Below, piece after piece: positions 1 to 9,072 of a DNA stretch of 64,000 nt. The position numbers were made by a program, and so were the translations under genes. A model generated the notes under the pieces. It saw only the letters and a program-made list of their open reading frames with translations, searched no databases and had not been told where the DNA came from. Location of the stretch: positions 496,001-560,000 of the forward strand of contig NZ_CP049902.1 of NCBI RefSeq assembly GCF_018448495.1, in the 5' to 3' direction. How positions within the stretch are numbered: position 1 is the first letter of the stretch; each line of letters starts with the position of its first letter. The DNA comes from Psychrobacter sp. WY6. Lineage in GTDB: Bacteria > Pseudomonadota > Gammaproteobacteria > Pseudomonadales > Moraxellaceae.

Positions 1-1251
1 ATCTTCGAGCTCCAGTACGCACTTGATACGTTTTACTTTTTAATGTGCGGGGCGCTCGTCATGTGGATGGCAGCAGGCTTCACCATGTTAGAAGCTGGAC
101 TCGTCCGCTCAAAAAACACCGTTGAGATTTTAACCAAAAATATCGCACTTTTTGCCACCGCTTGTACCATGTACATGATATGCGGCTATGCAATTATGTA
201 TGGGGGCAACCTATTCTTGAGCGGTATCGCGGGTAATGAAACGCTGGTAGCAGATGCCTTAGCAGCCTCCGCTGAAAACGGCTTTGACGGTGATTCTGTT
301 TATTCCGCTGCGTCTGATTTTTTCTTCCAAGTGGTGTTTGTTGCAACCTGTATGTCGATCGTTTCAGGAGCGGTGGCTGAGCGCATGAAGCTGTGGTCGT
401 TCTTATTATTTGCTGTGGTGATGACTGGTGTCATTTATCCATTAGAGGGTAGCTGGACGTGGGGTGGCAATGATGTATTTGGTATGTTCAATTTAGGCGA
501 CATGGGTTTTTCTGATTTTGCAGGTTCTGGTATCGTCCATATGGCGGGTGCTGCGGCTGCATTGGCAGGGGTATTACTATTAGGTGCACGTAAAGGCAAG
601 TATGGCCCTAATGGTGAAATACGCGCCATTCCAGGTGCTAACTTACCACTGGCAGCGCTTGGAACACTTATTCTCTGGATGGGTTGGTTCGGTTTCAATG
701 GCGGCTCGGTGCTAAAACTGGGTGATATTGCCAGTGCTAACTCGGTTGCTATGGTGTTTTTGAATACCAATGCAGCAGCGGCAGGCGGTGCAATTGGTGC
801 TTTAATAATAGCACGCATCATCTTTGGCAAAGCTGACTTAACCATGCTCTTAAATGGTGCACTCGCAGGATTAGTCGCTATCACAGCAGAACCCTCAACC
901 CCATCTGCATTACAAGCAACACTGTTTGGTTTGATCGCTGGCGTTATCGTTGTGCTATCTATCTTAGCATTGGATAAAATAAAAATAGATGATCCAGTGG
1001 GTGCTATCTCAGTTCATGGTGTAGTCGGTCTGTTCGGTCTACTTATCGTACCAATTACCAACCCAGCAGCATCGTTCGTAGGTCAGATTGCTGGTGCAGC
1101 CACTATCTTTACTTGGGTATTCATCGCCAGCTTAATCACTTGGGCAGTTATCAAATTAGTGATTGGTCTGCGTATCTCTGAAGAAGATGAGTATGAAGGT
1201 GCGGATATAGCAGAGTGTGGTATGGAAGCATATCCAGAATTTGTGAGATAA
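1..1251 (+). CDS. amt: Ammonium transporter (Amt family), 5' end outside window
   Basis: An inner-membrane channel that conducts ammonium/ammonia. The frame is open from the first base of the window, so the N-terminus lies upstream; 416 residues are visible. The visible start already lies in the first membrane helix (LDTFYFLMCGALVMWMAAGF), followed by the MLEAGLVRSKN loop typical of the family. About ten hydrophobic segments follow. The two pore histidines are recognisable in SGIVHMAG and AISVHGVVG, and GWFGFNGGS is also family-typical. The tail is short and acidic (SEEDEYEGADIAE), which is normal for Amt cytoplasmic tails. A strong hairpin terminator follows 30 bases after the stop. Amt genes often follow glnK; that region is not visible here. 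Confidence 0.93.
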   Translation: MFELQYALDTFYFLMCGALVMWMAAGFTMLEAGLVRSKNTVEILTKNIALFATACTMYMICGYAIMYGGNLFLSGIAGNETLVADALAASAENGFDGDSVYSAASDFFFQVVFVATCMSIVSGAVAERMKLWSFLLFAVVMTGVIYPLEGSWTWGGNDVFGMFNLGDMGFSDFAGSGIVHMAGAAAALAGVLLLGARKGKYGPNGEIRAIPGANLPLAALGTLILWMGWFGFNGGSVLKLGDIASANSVAMVFLNTNAAAAGGAIGALIIARIIFGKADLTMLLNGALAGLVAITAEPSTPSALQATLFGLIAGVIVVLSILALDKIKIDDPVGAISVHGVVGLFGLLIVPITNPAASFVGQIAGAATIFTWVFIASLITWAVIKLVIGLRISEEDEYEGADIAECGMEAYPEFVR

Positions 1252-1282
1252 GCTCTGAAGCCAATATTAAAATATATGTACT

Positions 1283-1320
1283 AAAAATCCCGCATGACCA
1301 AAAGGTATTGCGGGATTTTT
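1283..1320 (+). terminator. Rho-independent terminator after amt
   Basis: A perfect 12-base inverted repeat (AAAAATCCCGCA / TGCGGGATTTTT) with a 14-base loop, ending in a T-run. It lies just past the amt stop codon and would work in both directions, so it may also serve the leftward gene that ends at 1363. Confidence 0.9.
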
Positions 1321-1362
1321 ATTTATCAACATTAGGTCTAATACTAAAAATAAACGATAGGT

Positions 1363-1745
1363 TTATTTCTTTTTCCACGTTTGACTGCGTGAGAATGGAC
1401 CGATATAACCTTTTAGATTTAAGGTATTGCCACTCAAGTTTGCGGTCATACGATAGTCTTTACCTTTTTCAGGATCAGTGATCGTACCACCACTATATTT
1501 GCCACCACCATCAGACTTTAAACCTTTAATAATGGTCGTACCAACGTGCTTTTTGCCTTTGGCTGAGTTGGTAGCGATAAGCGTACCTGTTAGTACACCG
1601 TTTGACTCAGTAATCTTTACGGTACCTTTTGGCTTACCTTCATCAAATGTCTGCCACGTGGTATTGGCCAAAGGATCTGCGGCGAATGCCATGCTTGCTA
1701 AACTGATACCTGCACAGCTAGAGTGGTTTAGGTAAATAATTTCAT
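1363..1745 (-). pseudogene. DUF2147 family exported protein, signal peptide disrupted
   Basis: The mature domain (about 100 residues, from AADPLANTTWQTFDEGK to the C-terminal SQTWKKK) resembles DUF2147 proteins, small periplasmic proteins of unknown function. The only good start is an ATG at 1745 with AAGGGA upstream. From there the frame reads MKLFT and hits a TAA at 1730-1728; a little further on a one-base loss puts the rest of the leader (AGISLASMAFA) in the mature frame. Restoring one base and one codon gives a normal 22-residue signal peptide ending in AFA. As written, the protein could only start inside the leader at 1692 and would not be exported. Real decay or a sequencing fault are both possible. 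Confidence 0.7.
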
Positions 1746-1989
1746 AGACTGATTCCCTTCATACAATGATTACTCGAAACGTTATGTTTCTGATCTCCTA
1801 GGCTTATCCTTCGCTAAAATCCCTATTAACAGCCATGCGACTTTCTACTCTTTGGGAGTGTTTAGCGCATCTAAAAAAACTGCTCATCAAAATTTTATAC
1901 GACATAAGCGATGTCTTGACTCATTATAAGCAATTTTAAGCTTTTGCCTAGTAATTTTTTTATAGTTTATTATTTCTATAAAAATTGAA

Positions 1990-2264
1990 CTATATCAAAT
2001 AGTTATAAAAAGGATTGTCAATATTTTTATCCAACCGGTCATCTTTTTCTTTTGACTTATGCTGACTATTATTGTAAATAGAATTATTTTCAAATGCCTG
2101 AATAATCTTGCTTGTTAGTTCATGCAACTGTTGTGCTTGCTCATATCCAGTAGTATCAAGAGTCAAATCAATATCGCCATATATATAATTTTATCTGTTT
2201 GGTTTTCGATGATAAGCTCACCAATTTGCATGCTTTGGTGGTCATTGGCAAATGGATCAATCAT
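1990..2264 (-). pseudogene. Small conserved-looking hypothetical gene, frame broken in a TA repeat
   Basis: ATG at 2264 with AAGGAG seven bases upstream begins MIDPFANDHQSMQIGELIIENQTDKI; the frame then stops after 33 codons. Removing two bases from the ATATATAT run near 2178-2188 joins it to a second stretch (YGDIDLTLDTTGYEQAQ, then an asparagine/lysine-rich tail) ending at 1990, about 90 residues in all. I do not recognise the family. The good ribosome site and the clean fusion across the dinucleotide run are the evidence that this is one gene. Confidence 0.5.
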
Positions 2265-2346
2265 GTGATTCTCCTTTTTATTAATACCTTGCGTAATTTT
2301 TGGATTTTTTGTGCCTTTTATTATATAGACTCGTGTCACAGAGGCA

Positions 2347-3189
2347 TTATGCTTGCAATTGGACGATTACCCACTCAAGAATCGCCCAAACAAACAGCAT
2401 CCAAGCCGGCTCTTCTGTTGGCTCATCGGGCAACTCGGAGCTTTCACCCGCCTTTAATGGCAGATCAAATGCCTGTGTTTTGGTTTTGGCATCCAAGACG
2501 GGCAGCACATCGATACCAATCCTGGTCGAGAGTTCATCAACACTAATAACCTCTATGCGCTCTGACTCATCATTGGGTGCATAATAGACCCCTGCTTGAT
2601 TAATCGCTGGTATGTAGACGGCTTTGAAAAAATGGCTAGGCACCAGTACACGATCTGCCAGTTGCTTGGTTGTTTTGCCAGTAAATGCTACCCCTGTAAT
2701 GCTATAAACCTCTCCATATTGCTGGGTCAAATAGCGAGTGGCTGATTCAATATTACGCCAGATATAGCGATTGTTACGCGGTGACTGCGGGGCGATATTG
2801 GCAAGGCTAAAGCTCATATTGTTGACTGCGATTCGCCATATCGGCATTGGGTGCTAAATGCCCGCGATCATAGCCAGAGCCTGAATAGTCGGACAATGAG
2901 GCGCGTGCGGATTTTGGTAACCTACTTTCTTCATGAAAGCTGTCTTCACGATCAATTCTTTTGCTTGTTGTAAACGCTTGCGATCCAAATATTCTGCCGA
3001 CCAAAGCGGTGTACGCGACACACCAGAATACATAACGGCAAAACCATCCATGCATAAAGCTTGGGTTTTGTTGCTTAGCTTGGTATTAATAAACTCAGGA
3101 TAGACACCGCCATAAAAGGACTCGCTACACTGAGTAAAGTCATCAGCATGCGCTGAAGTTATACTTACAACCACCGCCATCACGGTCAT
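2347..3189 (-). pseudogene. DNA/RNA non-specific endonuclease (NUC family), two frame shifts
   Basis: An exported nuclease of the Serratia-nuclease type. Translation from 3189 gives a leader ending in SAHA, then SESFYGGVYPEFIN. The frame changes near 2955, where one base is missing between AKELI and REDSFHEESRLP. It then runs through the catalytic motif YDRGHLAPNADM, the histidine of which is the general base in this family. It changes back near 2825, where two bases (AG) are missing before SFSLANIAPQ. The last section is continuous to 2347. The two losses total three bases, so the ends lie in the same phase. As written the active-site segment is out of frame and no active enzyme would be made. 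There is no membrane anchor besides the leader. Confidence 0.75.
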
Positions 3190-3320
3190 TGTAATACTTT
3201 TTTCAAACGAGCATTGAGCCTACCGAAACTTATCATTCAACTTTCAACCATCTATGCTTGTCATTACGTATACGCTATCGTAGCAGGCGTTTGTAAATAA
3301 AGAAAGATAAGGTGCAAGTC

Positions 3321-3349
3321 GTGACATTCTAGACAGTATCCGCTATACT
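3321..3349 (+). promoter_or_regulatory. Likely sigma-70 promoter of tRNA-Ser
   Basis: GTGACA (3321-3326) and TATACT (3344-3349) are separated by 17 bases, 16 bases upstream of the tRNA. Close to consensus; inferred from sequence only. Confidence 0.6.
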
Positions 3350-3364
3350 GAGCCGTCTAAAAAC

Positions 3365-3455
3365 GGTGAAGTGGGTGAGTGGCTGAAACCGCACGCCTGG
3401 AAAGTGTGTATGCGTTAATAGCGTATCGAGGGTTCGAATCCCTCCTTCACCGCCA
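3365..3455 (+). tRNA. tRNA-Ser (GGA)
   Basis: An 88-base body plus an encoded CCA. The acceptor arms GGTGAAG and CTTCACC pair, the T loop is GGTTCGAATCC, and there is a long variable arm as expected for serine. The anticodon loop CTGGAAA gives GGA. The 3' quarter of the gene is duplicated at 30214, marking it as the integration site of the island that follows. Confidence 0.93.
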
Positions 3456-3462
3456 ATCTTAT
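3441..3462 (+). repeat. attL: left 22-bp core repeat of the genomic island
   Basis: The 22 bases beginning CCTCCTTCACCGCCA are repeated exactly at 30214-30235. The repeat covers the 3' end of tRNA-Ser with its CCA and eight or so bases beyond, the usual core for a P4-type tyrosine integrase. The integrase gene starts about 275 bases inward. Confidence 0.88.
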
Positions 3463-3600
3463 ATAATCCTAGTTTTCCTATCTTATCCCAAACACTCCTA
3501 TATACCTTTGCATCCCTTTATAAATAACGCGTCTAGCGTTTTTTTTATGCTGCTGGTTTCCCAACTCTACCCAATACTACCCACCTATCCCATGGCTTGT

Positions 3601-3736
3601 GTTGGTCTATCCGTTGGTCTATGATTTCACTAGACCTCAAAAAGACCAACATTTAAGCTTTACGATTCAGCTTTAGACCAACGTAATTGGTTGTATCGAC
3701 TGAATTATAGCTTGTAGCCATAGGGAATAGACCAAC
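3601..3736. repeat. Left cluster of GTTGGTCTAT sites (probable integrase arm sites)
   Basis: GTTGGTCTAT occurs at 3601-3610 and 3613-3622 in direct orientation. Inverted copies lie at 3643-3650 (first eight bases), 3673-3682 (nine of ten) and 3727-3736 (exact). The last abuts the integrase start codon, so binding there could also repress the gene. The same pair with the same 12-base period recurs at the right end of the island (30133-30154). The role as integrase arm-type sites is inferred from position and symmetry. Confidence 0.6.
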
Positions 3737-5091
3737 ATGTTAAGTGATGCCAAAATACGTAAGCTCAAACCAACTGATAATTGTACCCCTGCCCGTCCAG
3801 ATAAATATAGTGATCAGCATGGGCTACAGCTATTAGTACGTAGCTCTGGAACGAAGACTTGGATAAGTGCATATCGCTTTGATGGTAAGCAGCAGAAAAC
3901 TACTTTAGGTGCATACCCACAGATAAGCTTAGCAGAAGCAAGAATAGCGAACTCTGATATTAAGGCTTTAGTAGCCAATGGAATCAATCCAAAGAATAAA
4001 AACGCCAAGACAAGCTTGCGAATGAGCAAGCTAAAATGTTCAATGATTATGCGCTTGAATGGCTAGAGGAGCGTGAGCGTAACGTAAAGCCCCGCACCTA
4101 TCAGCAGGACTATAATCGCATGCACAAAGACGTGCTACCGAGCTTTAAAGGCATTGCTTTAAAAGATGTGACATTCGAAGATTGTAAACTAATGGCAGAT
4201 GACATTGAAAGTAGGACTAATAATGAAGGGGCATCACCACGAGAAGTAACCAGACGCACTATCGATCTCGTTGGCAATATTCTTAGAAGAGCTATTAGAA
4301 AGCGCCTAATCGAGGTAAATCATACAGATGGGCTTAAAGAGCTATATCCAAAAGCAAAGACTAAGCACATGAAACACGTTGAGCTTAGTGAGCTACCTAA
4401 GCTCTTACAAGATATTGAAGGCTATCATGGTCACGATCAAACCCGATTAGGTATGAAGTTTTTAGCATATTCTTTTTGTCGTACTATCGAGCTTAGAATG
4501 ATGAAGTGGGAGCATATCGACTTCCCTAACCGTCTATGGCGTGTCGATATTGATAACCTTAAGATTGCGCGTAAGCACGTCGTACCGCTGTCAGATCAAA
4601 TGCTAGCAGTATTAGAAGAGATGAAACCCATCACAGGGCAATATGAATACGTGTTCTATCATACGGGCATGCATCAGCCATATAGTGAAGAGTTTATCAA
4701 TAACGCGCTTGATATCTTAGGCTACGCAGGCAAACAGACAGGGCACGGCTTTCGGCACATCGCCTCTACCAACCTAAATGAGCTTGGCTATATGGGAGAT
4801 GCCATCGAAAAGCAGATGGCACATGATAAAAAAAGCAGCATTCGCGCAGTTTATAACGCGCAACACTTAGAAGAGCGCCGTAAAATCATGCAAGTTTGGG
4901 CAGACTTCTTAGACTTACTTAGAGACAAGGGCGAAGTCGTAGACTTCCAGACAGCTCGTCAGCAGATCGAGCAGTCATTGGCAAGTAAGCAACCTGACTC
5001 ATTACAAAATGCTGATAAGCAAACCTTGATTAAAGCATTGTTAAATCAAGGACTCACAGTAGATGATTTACAAGGTTATATTTATAAGTAG
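3737..5091 (+). CDS. int: P4-type tyrosine integrase of the island (frame shift near 4000)
   Basis: Site-specific recombinase that would insert and excise the island at tRNA-Ser. The N-terminal arm-binding domain (DUF4102 type: LSDAKIRKLKP, GLQLLVRSSGTKTW, LGAYPQISLAEAR) covers residues 1-85. The core-binding domain starts at FNDYALEWLEE, and the catalytic domain holds the arginine in CRTIELRMMKW, the HGFRH box and the tyrosine in RAVYNAQ. The frame changes in the A5 run at 3998-4002; one more A gives a continuous protein of about 450 residues. That loss is either real, which would fix the island in place, or one of the many homopolymer errors in this window. The tail overlaps the convergent gene at 5082 by ten bases. 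Confidence 0.88.
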
Positions 5092-6076
5092 TAGTATAAA
5101 TCCTTACCATCTATATCTACATATTCCATTTCGTAAGATCTATTGATCAATATGTCGAGCATGGCTGTCTCTGACAGCCCTTTTACTTGCGCCATCTTCT
5201 CTAGCCTATCCTTTGTATTCTTTGTCAATGGCAGGTGGTAAGGCTTTTCGTTTTTCCAGCATCTCGGTATTTTTGCTGACTCCAAGCTCTTTTCATTTTA
5301 TCAACAAATAGTGTTCTTTCAGGGGAGGGTACATATTTTTCGATACTCATTAAACTTGAACTATATTTGATTAGGTCTAACGAAGTTAAGACTATATCCC
5401 TAACTAACAAAAAATTCTCTTGATCAATACCAATACCTAAATATAGGTTTGACTCTTGCAAGTAATTCTTTGTCCATTGTATTTGATGTTCGTCTCCAAC
5501 TTTTAACCATTTTGAGTAGTTATCTGAATTCATTATTTGATCATATATTGATTTAACTTTTTCTAGTACTTTCACTTTTTCATCTAAAGTTGGAAACTGT
5601 TTACCGTTAAATTGCTGAGTTCGAGTTTGTGGTTGTATTGATTGAGGTTGAATATGCTGCGAAGAATAGGCCATTGAATCAAAATATGATTGAATGTGAT
5701 TAAGTATAGTATTTCCATACAAATCTATTTGACCTTCATAGCCAGGAATTTCTTTAAGTATAGAAAGACAGGTAAACTGTGTTCTAGCATTGGTGTCAAG
5801 CCATTCTAAATTTTCATCCGGTAGCAGTACTAATCTTACATATGACAGATTTTCTTCTATCATTTCCAATACATTCTCTTCCGTATATAAAGAATATATC
5901 AGCCCTTCTTTGATATTTACTATCTGGATATGGCTAAGTCTATTTTCTAGATGTGGGTTCAATAGATTACGAAGTAGCACGGCTTCTCTATCAGAAATTT
6001 TACCTATTGTCTTCTCTAAGAACTTTCTTTTTTCGAAAGCTTCTCTATCTTTAGGATTAGAAAAAATTATTGCCAT
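5082..6076 (-). CDS. Unrecognised protein with helix-helix C-terminal tail (one frame shift)
   Basis: I do not recognise the family. The first 283 residues from ATG 6076 are soluble and helical, with a Gln/Pro-rich hinge (HIQPQSIQPQTRTQQ, about residue 140). The frame ends at 5225, but adding one A to the AAAA run near 5252 fuses it to a 67-codon frame running to 5082 (KPYHLPLTKNTKDRLEKMAQ). That tail has the spacing of a ribbon-helix-helix DNA-binding unit (LEKMAQVKGLSETAMLDILI). I therefore treat the two frames as one gene of about 330 residues. It converges on the integrase, whose last ten bases it overlaps. A role as an island regulator is a guess from the tail alone. Confidence 0.5.
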
Positions 6077-6529
6077 AATAAAACTACCTTTGAATCAGCA
6101 AATATCACTCGTGATATTTATAATATTTACGTTTAATATAACAGTTATTTTTAAGATGTTCGCAAACTATTCCTGAGTTATTTGTATATATATTTTAGGA
6201 GCATGAACACCGTAAAATAGCATATAGACTACCAATGATATCTTTTAAAACAAAAATATCGAAAATTAATTTTCTTATTCCACTTCATCCCAAGAAAATA
6301 GAATTTTATTTTCAAATACGTAACTCCCCAACTGACAAAACACCGTCCAAGCAGGTATCTCATGAATCCTCCATCACGCAGTAGCGGCTTCCTTCACAAA
6401 CCACAAATCCGGTAATATTATTAATAACACTACCCTTATTCTTGAGTTGTTTGGCCTCACCAAACAACGTCAGTAAGAAAATATTTGGTTGCCTTAGTTT
6501 ATGAACTTATAACCTTAAGGCAATGCAAA
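6077..6529. other. Intergenic region without a gene I can support
   Basis: AT-rich spacer between divergent genes. No ORF with a plausible start, no clear repeat and no hairpin terminator was seen. It must hold the promoters for the leftward gene at 6076 and the rightward replication-type genes. Confidence 0.4.
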
Positions 6530-6658
6530 ATGAATAACATACTTTTAGGGCACGACTACGTTGTTACCAAAGTTGATAAACTCGTAAATGATATATTCGA
6601 TCCTGAATTCTCAATTAGTATTCAGCAAATAGTTGAGCAGCTCAATACTTACTACTAA
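6530..6658 (+). CDS. 42-residue ORF coupled to the Gp2-like gene
   Basis: ATG at 6530 gives MNNILLGHDYVVTKVDKLVND and stops with TAA at 6656-6658. The A of the next gene's ATG is the last base of this stop (TAATG), so translation of the two is likely coupled. No family recognised; the short length and weak ribosome site keep confidence low. It may act only as a leader peptide. Confidence 0.4.
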   Translation: MNNILLGHDYVVTKVDKLVNDIFDPEFSISIQQIVEQLNTYY

Positions 6659-7464
6659 TGACATCTCACTTTGATGACGAATTGGTTTATGCCAATTCGA
6701 TCAAATGGTTTATAGGCAGCTGCTATCTTGTTTGTGGTCATTGCTATCCCAATGAGATTATTTGGAATGAGGCGATGGCAGAGAGTTTCTTGAATGCGCT
6801 AAGTTTTTATCAGTACGAGTATGCCACTGATAAGGCAGATTTTGCTTTTCAAGAAGAGCGCAATAGCCAATCACTTATGGAGTATATGAATTATTACTTA
6901 GAGAAATACGCACGTGTACTCATCGTAAGAGTAGATCTTAAATTGAAAGTAGAGTTTGCACACCTTGTTAACGCTGAAACTTTTCAGGGTTTTATGAAGC
7001 AGTTTATGAGGGTTATTCAAAGAGATAAGGAAGTAGAGAAAAAGAGAAAAGCTAATAGCAGTATGAATAGTGACAAAGGCTGCTTTGAAGATCTAAGGGG
7101 TTATGCTTGGGCTATAGAGCAAGGTGTTGAGACTGGTGGCTTACACTGTCACTTGGTTTTGATTTATAACGGTGACAAGCGTCAGAAAGACTGGTTCTTA
7201 GGAGAAGCTGTCAGTAAGAGATGGTTTGAGATTACAGAGGGTATAAGCCATCATTTTAACTGTAATACCACTGAATATAAACAAGAACAAAAACGTAGAG
7301 GTAAGCTCGGTATCGGGATGATTTATAGAGACAAGCCTTTAGAGGTGAATAACGCCATTAATGCAGCGCTATATCTAACTCGTCCCAACAAGTATGAGCA
7401 ACGCCTTAAATCTTGGCCACTTAACATGCGTAGCTTTGGTCGCGGGGCTCTACCTAATAGCTAG
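6658..7464 (+). CDS. Inovirus Gp2-like / YagK-YfjJ domain protein (putative replication protein)
   Basis: 268 residues. The core YAWAIEQGVETGGLHCHLVL (about residues 150-170) is the signature of the YagK/YfjJ family, which is annotated as inovirus-type Gp2 in phages and integrated satellites. The HCH pair sits on a hydrophobic strand as in HUH-type rolling-circle initiators. The C-terminal half keeps the family pattern LYLTRPNK followed by RSFGRG. A role in element replication is inferred from the family's occurrence in satellites and inoviruses; no tyrosine nucleophile can be assigned by eye. It follows the 42-residue ORF with a one-base overlap. Confidence 0.68.
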   Translation: MTSHFDDELVYANSIKWFIGSCYLVCGHCYPNEIIWNEAMAESFLNALSFYQYEYATDKADFAFQEERNSQSLMEYMNYYLEKYARVLIVRVDLKLKVEFAHLVNAETFQGFMKQFMRVIQRDKEVEKKRKANSSMNSDKGCFEDLRGYAWAIEQGVETGGLHCHLVLIYNGDKRQKDWFLGEAVSKRWFEITEGISHHFNCNTTEYKQEQKRRGKLGIGMIYRDKPLEVNNAINAALYLTRPNKYEQRLKSWPLNMRSFGRGALPNS

Positions 7465-7570
7465 GTAGTGCGTAATATAGATGATATCAAAATAATTTCA
7501 AATACATACTATTTTAATAGAGAGCGCTTACAGCTATTAAAGCGCCTAATCCAATCAACATTTAATCAAT

Positions 7571-7598
7571 AAAGGTCTGCCTCGTGCAGGCCTTTTTT
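7571..7598 (+). terminator. Rho-independent terminator
   Basis: AAGGTCTGC and GCAGGCCTT pair around CTCGT, followed by six T. It separates the Gp2-like gene from the zinc-ribbon gene. Confidence 0.75.
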
Positions 7599-7622
7599 AT
7601 GCCCAAAATAAAAGGAGTGCTT

Positions 7623-7904
7623 ATGAAAACCATCTGTCCATGTTGTCAGTCAACTGCGGTCTATGAGATGACTGATGGCATCAATATCAATTTGATCGAC
7701 CAGCTGTTGTCCCCTGCGGTTCTCGTCAGCCTTGGCGTTAGTCTGTGTAAGACGCTTAAGGTTCATCCTGCTATAGGCGTGGTTGCAGGTACAACAATCG
7801 CAGCACTTATTGAGATGACTCAGTCTCATCAAACGCTGCCGATGCTAGTCAATCAACAATATCGCTGTAATGACTGCTCGCATGTGTTCACCTCACTTCA
7901 TTAA
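7623..7904 (+). CDS. Small zinc-ribbon protein
   Basis: 93 residues. The start at 7623 is set by AAAGGAG six bases upstream; an in-frame start at 7584 lies inside the terminator and is unlikely. Cysteine pairs at both ends (ICPCCQS near residue 5; YRCNDCSHVF near residue 83) would form one zinc ribbon. Between them is a hydrophobic stretch with alternating glycines (LVSLGVSLC, AIGVVAGTTIAAL), perhaps a membrane hairpin. Function unknown. It lies in the phage/plasmid-type cassette ahead of the DUF932 gene. Confidence 0.62.
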   Translation: MKTICPCCQSTAVYEMTDGININLIDQLLSPAVLVSLGVSLCKTLKVHPAIGVVAGTTIAALIEMTQSHQTLPMLVNQQYRCNDCSHVFTSLH

Positions 7905-7964
7905 CTCTCAACTCAACCCTCTAACTTATTCAGTTATAAATTATCAATAAAAAGGAAAATTATC

Positions 7965-8957
7965 ATGGCACATTTAATCGAAAGTATGGCTTACGTAGGC
8001 GAAACTCCTTGGCATGGTCTTGGCAATGAGCTATCGCCTAAGCAGCCGTTAGAGGTTTGGGCAAAAGAAGCAGGTCTTGATTGGCGTATTGAATCCTCAG
8101 ATGTCAGCTACATGTCAAGCAATGACAAAGGTCATAACCTCATCATGCCCTTTGCTGAGAACAAGGTGCTCTATCGCAGTGATAACCTAGAGCCGTTATC
8201 AGTCGTCAGCCAACGCTATCAAGAAGTACAACCGCATGAGATTCTAGAGTTCTATCGCGATCTCACTGAGCAGTCGGATTTCGAGCTGGAGACGGCTGGT
8301 GTACTCAAAGGTGGGCGTAAGCTGTGGGCATTGGCTCGTACAGGCCAGTCAGCAACACTTAAGGGCAAAGATGTTAGTAACGGCTATTTATTACTGGCAA
8401 CGGCTTGTGATGGGACGCTTGCGACCACAGCACAGTTCACTAATATCCGTGTGGTCTGTAATAACACACTTGCTGTTAGCTTAGCTAACGGAAGTGGTGG
8501 TGTGGTCAAGGTTCCGCATAGTACATCTTTCAATGCCGAAATGGTCAAGCAGCAATTAGGCGTATCGGTGAAGCAGTGGGAGGAGCATAGCTATGAGATG
8601 AAGCAATTGTCGGAGCGCCGTGTCACTCAAGCTGATGCTGCTAATTATCTCAGCCGTGTGTTCAATGACCAAGACAATGACCTTATCTTGTTTAACAGCG
8701 CTAAAAAGCAAAAGGATGCGGTTCCTAATGCCAAAGCGATGAATAAGGTGATGCAGATGTTTAACGGTCAAGGGCGCGGTGCTGATTTAGATGCCGCCCG
8801 TGACACCGCTTATGGACTGCTATGTAGTATCACGGAATACGTTGACCATGAACGCCGAGCGATGAGTACTGATAATCGTCTCAATTCAGCATGGTTCGGT
8901 GCTGGGGCTAAGCTGAAGCAAAAGGGTTTAGAGGAATCGCTACTGATGCTTGCTTAA
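7965..8957 (+). CDS. DUF932 (phage/plasmid-related, TIGR03299-like) protein
   Basis: 330 residues. The opening MAHLIESMAYVGETPWHGLG is the hallmark of this family, which is found on plasmids, ICEs and phages and is usually near recombination genes. Also typical are YQEVQPHEILEFYRDL, the central ALARTGQ, TNIRVVCNNTL and the closing SAWFGAGAKLKQKGLE. No biochemical function is established; the context (YqaJ exonuclease next) fits a role in element recombination or replication. A ribosome site (AAAGGAAAA) lies upstream and a hairpin terminator follows. Confidence 0.85.
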   Translation: MAHLIESMAYVGETPWHGLGNELSPKQPLEVWAKEAGLDWRIESSDVSYMSSNDKGHNLIMPFAENKVLYRSDNLEPLSVVSQRYQEVQPHEILEFYRDLTEQSDFELETAGVLKGGRKLWALARTGQSATLKGKDVSNGYLLLATACDGTLATTAQFTNIRVVCNNTLAVSLANGSGGVVKVPHSTSFNAEMVKQQLGVSVKQWEEHSYEMKQLSERRVTQADAANYLSRVFNDQDNDLILFNSAKKQKDAVPNAKAMNKVMQMFNGQGRGADLDAARDTAYGLLCSITEYVDHERRAMSTDNRLNSAWFGAGAKLKQKGLEESLLMLA

Positions 8958-8989
8958 TCAGGAATGTTTAAAATCTAGAAACACAACCA

Positions 8990-9015
8990 ACCACGCCTTA
9001 GCGCGTGGTTTTTTT
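8990..9015 (+). terminator. Rho-independent terminator after the DUF932 gene
   Basis: ACCACGC pairs with GCGTGGT around CTTAGC, followed by T7. Confidence 0.85.
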
Positions 9016-9072
9016 ATGCCCGTTATTTAACGAGCCACATTAATTCATGAAGCCACTTATAAGGAATGTATT

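Noticed and set aside
435-884. 149-codon open frame opposite the amt gene
   Set aside because: Shadow of the amt coding strand; no ribosome site and no recognisable protein pattern.
3379-3624. 81-codon open frame across tRNA-Ser
   Set aside because: Runs through the tRNA and the island core repeat; a chance frame.
5082-5285. Separate 67-codon gene overlapping the larger leftward gene
   Set aside because: No ribosome site; it fuses cleanly to the upstream frame if one A is added in an A-run.
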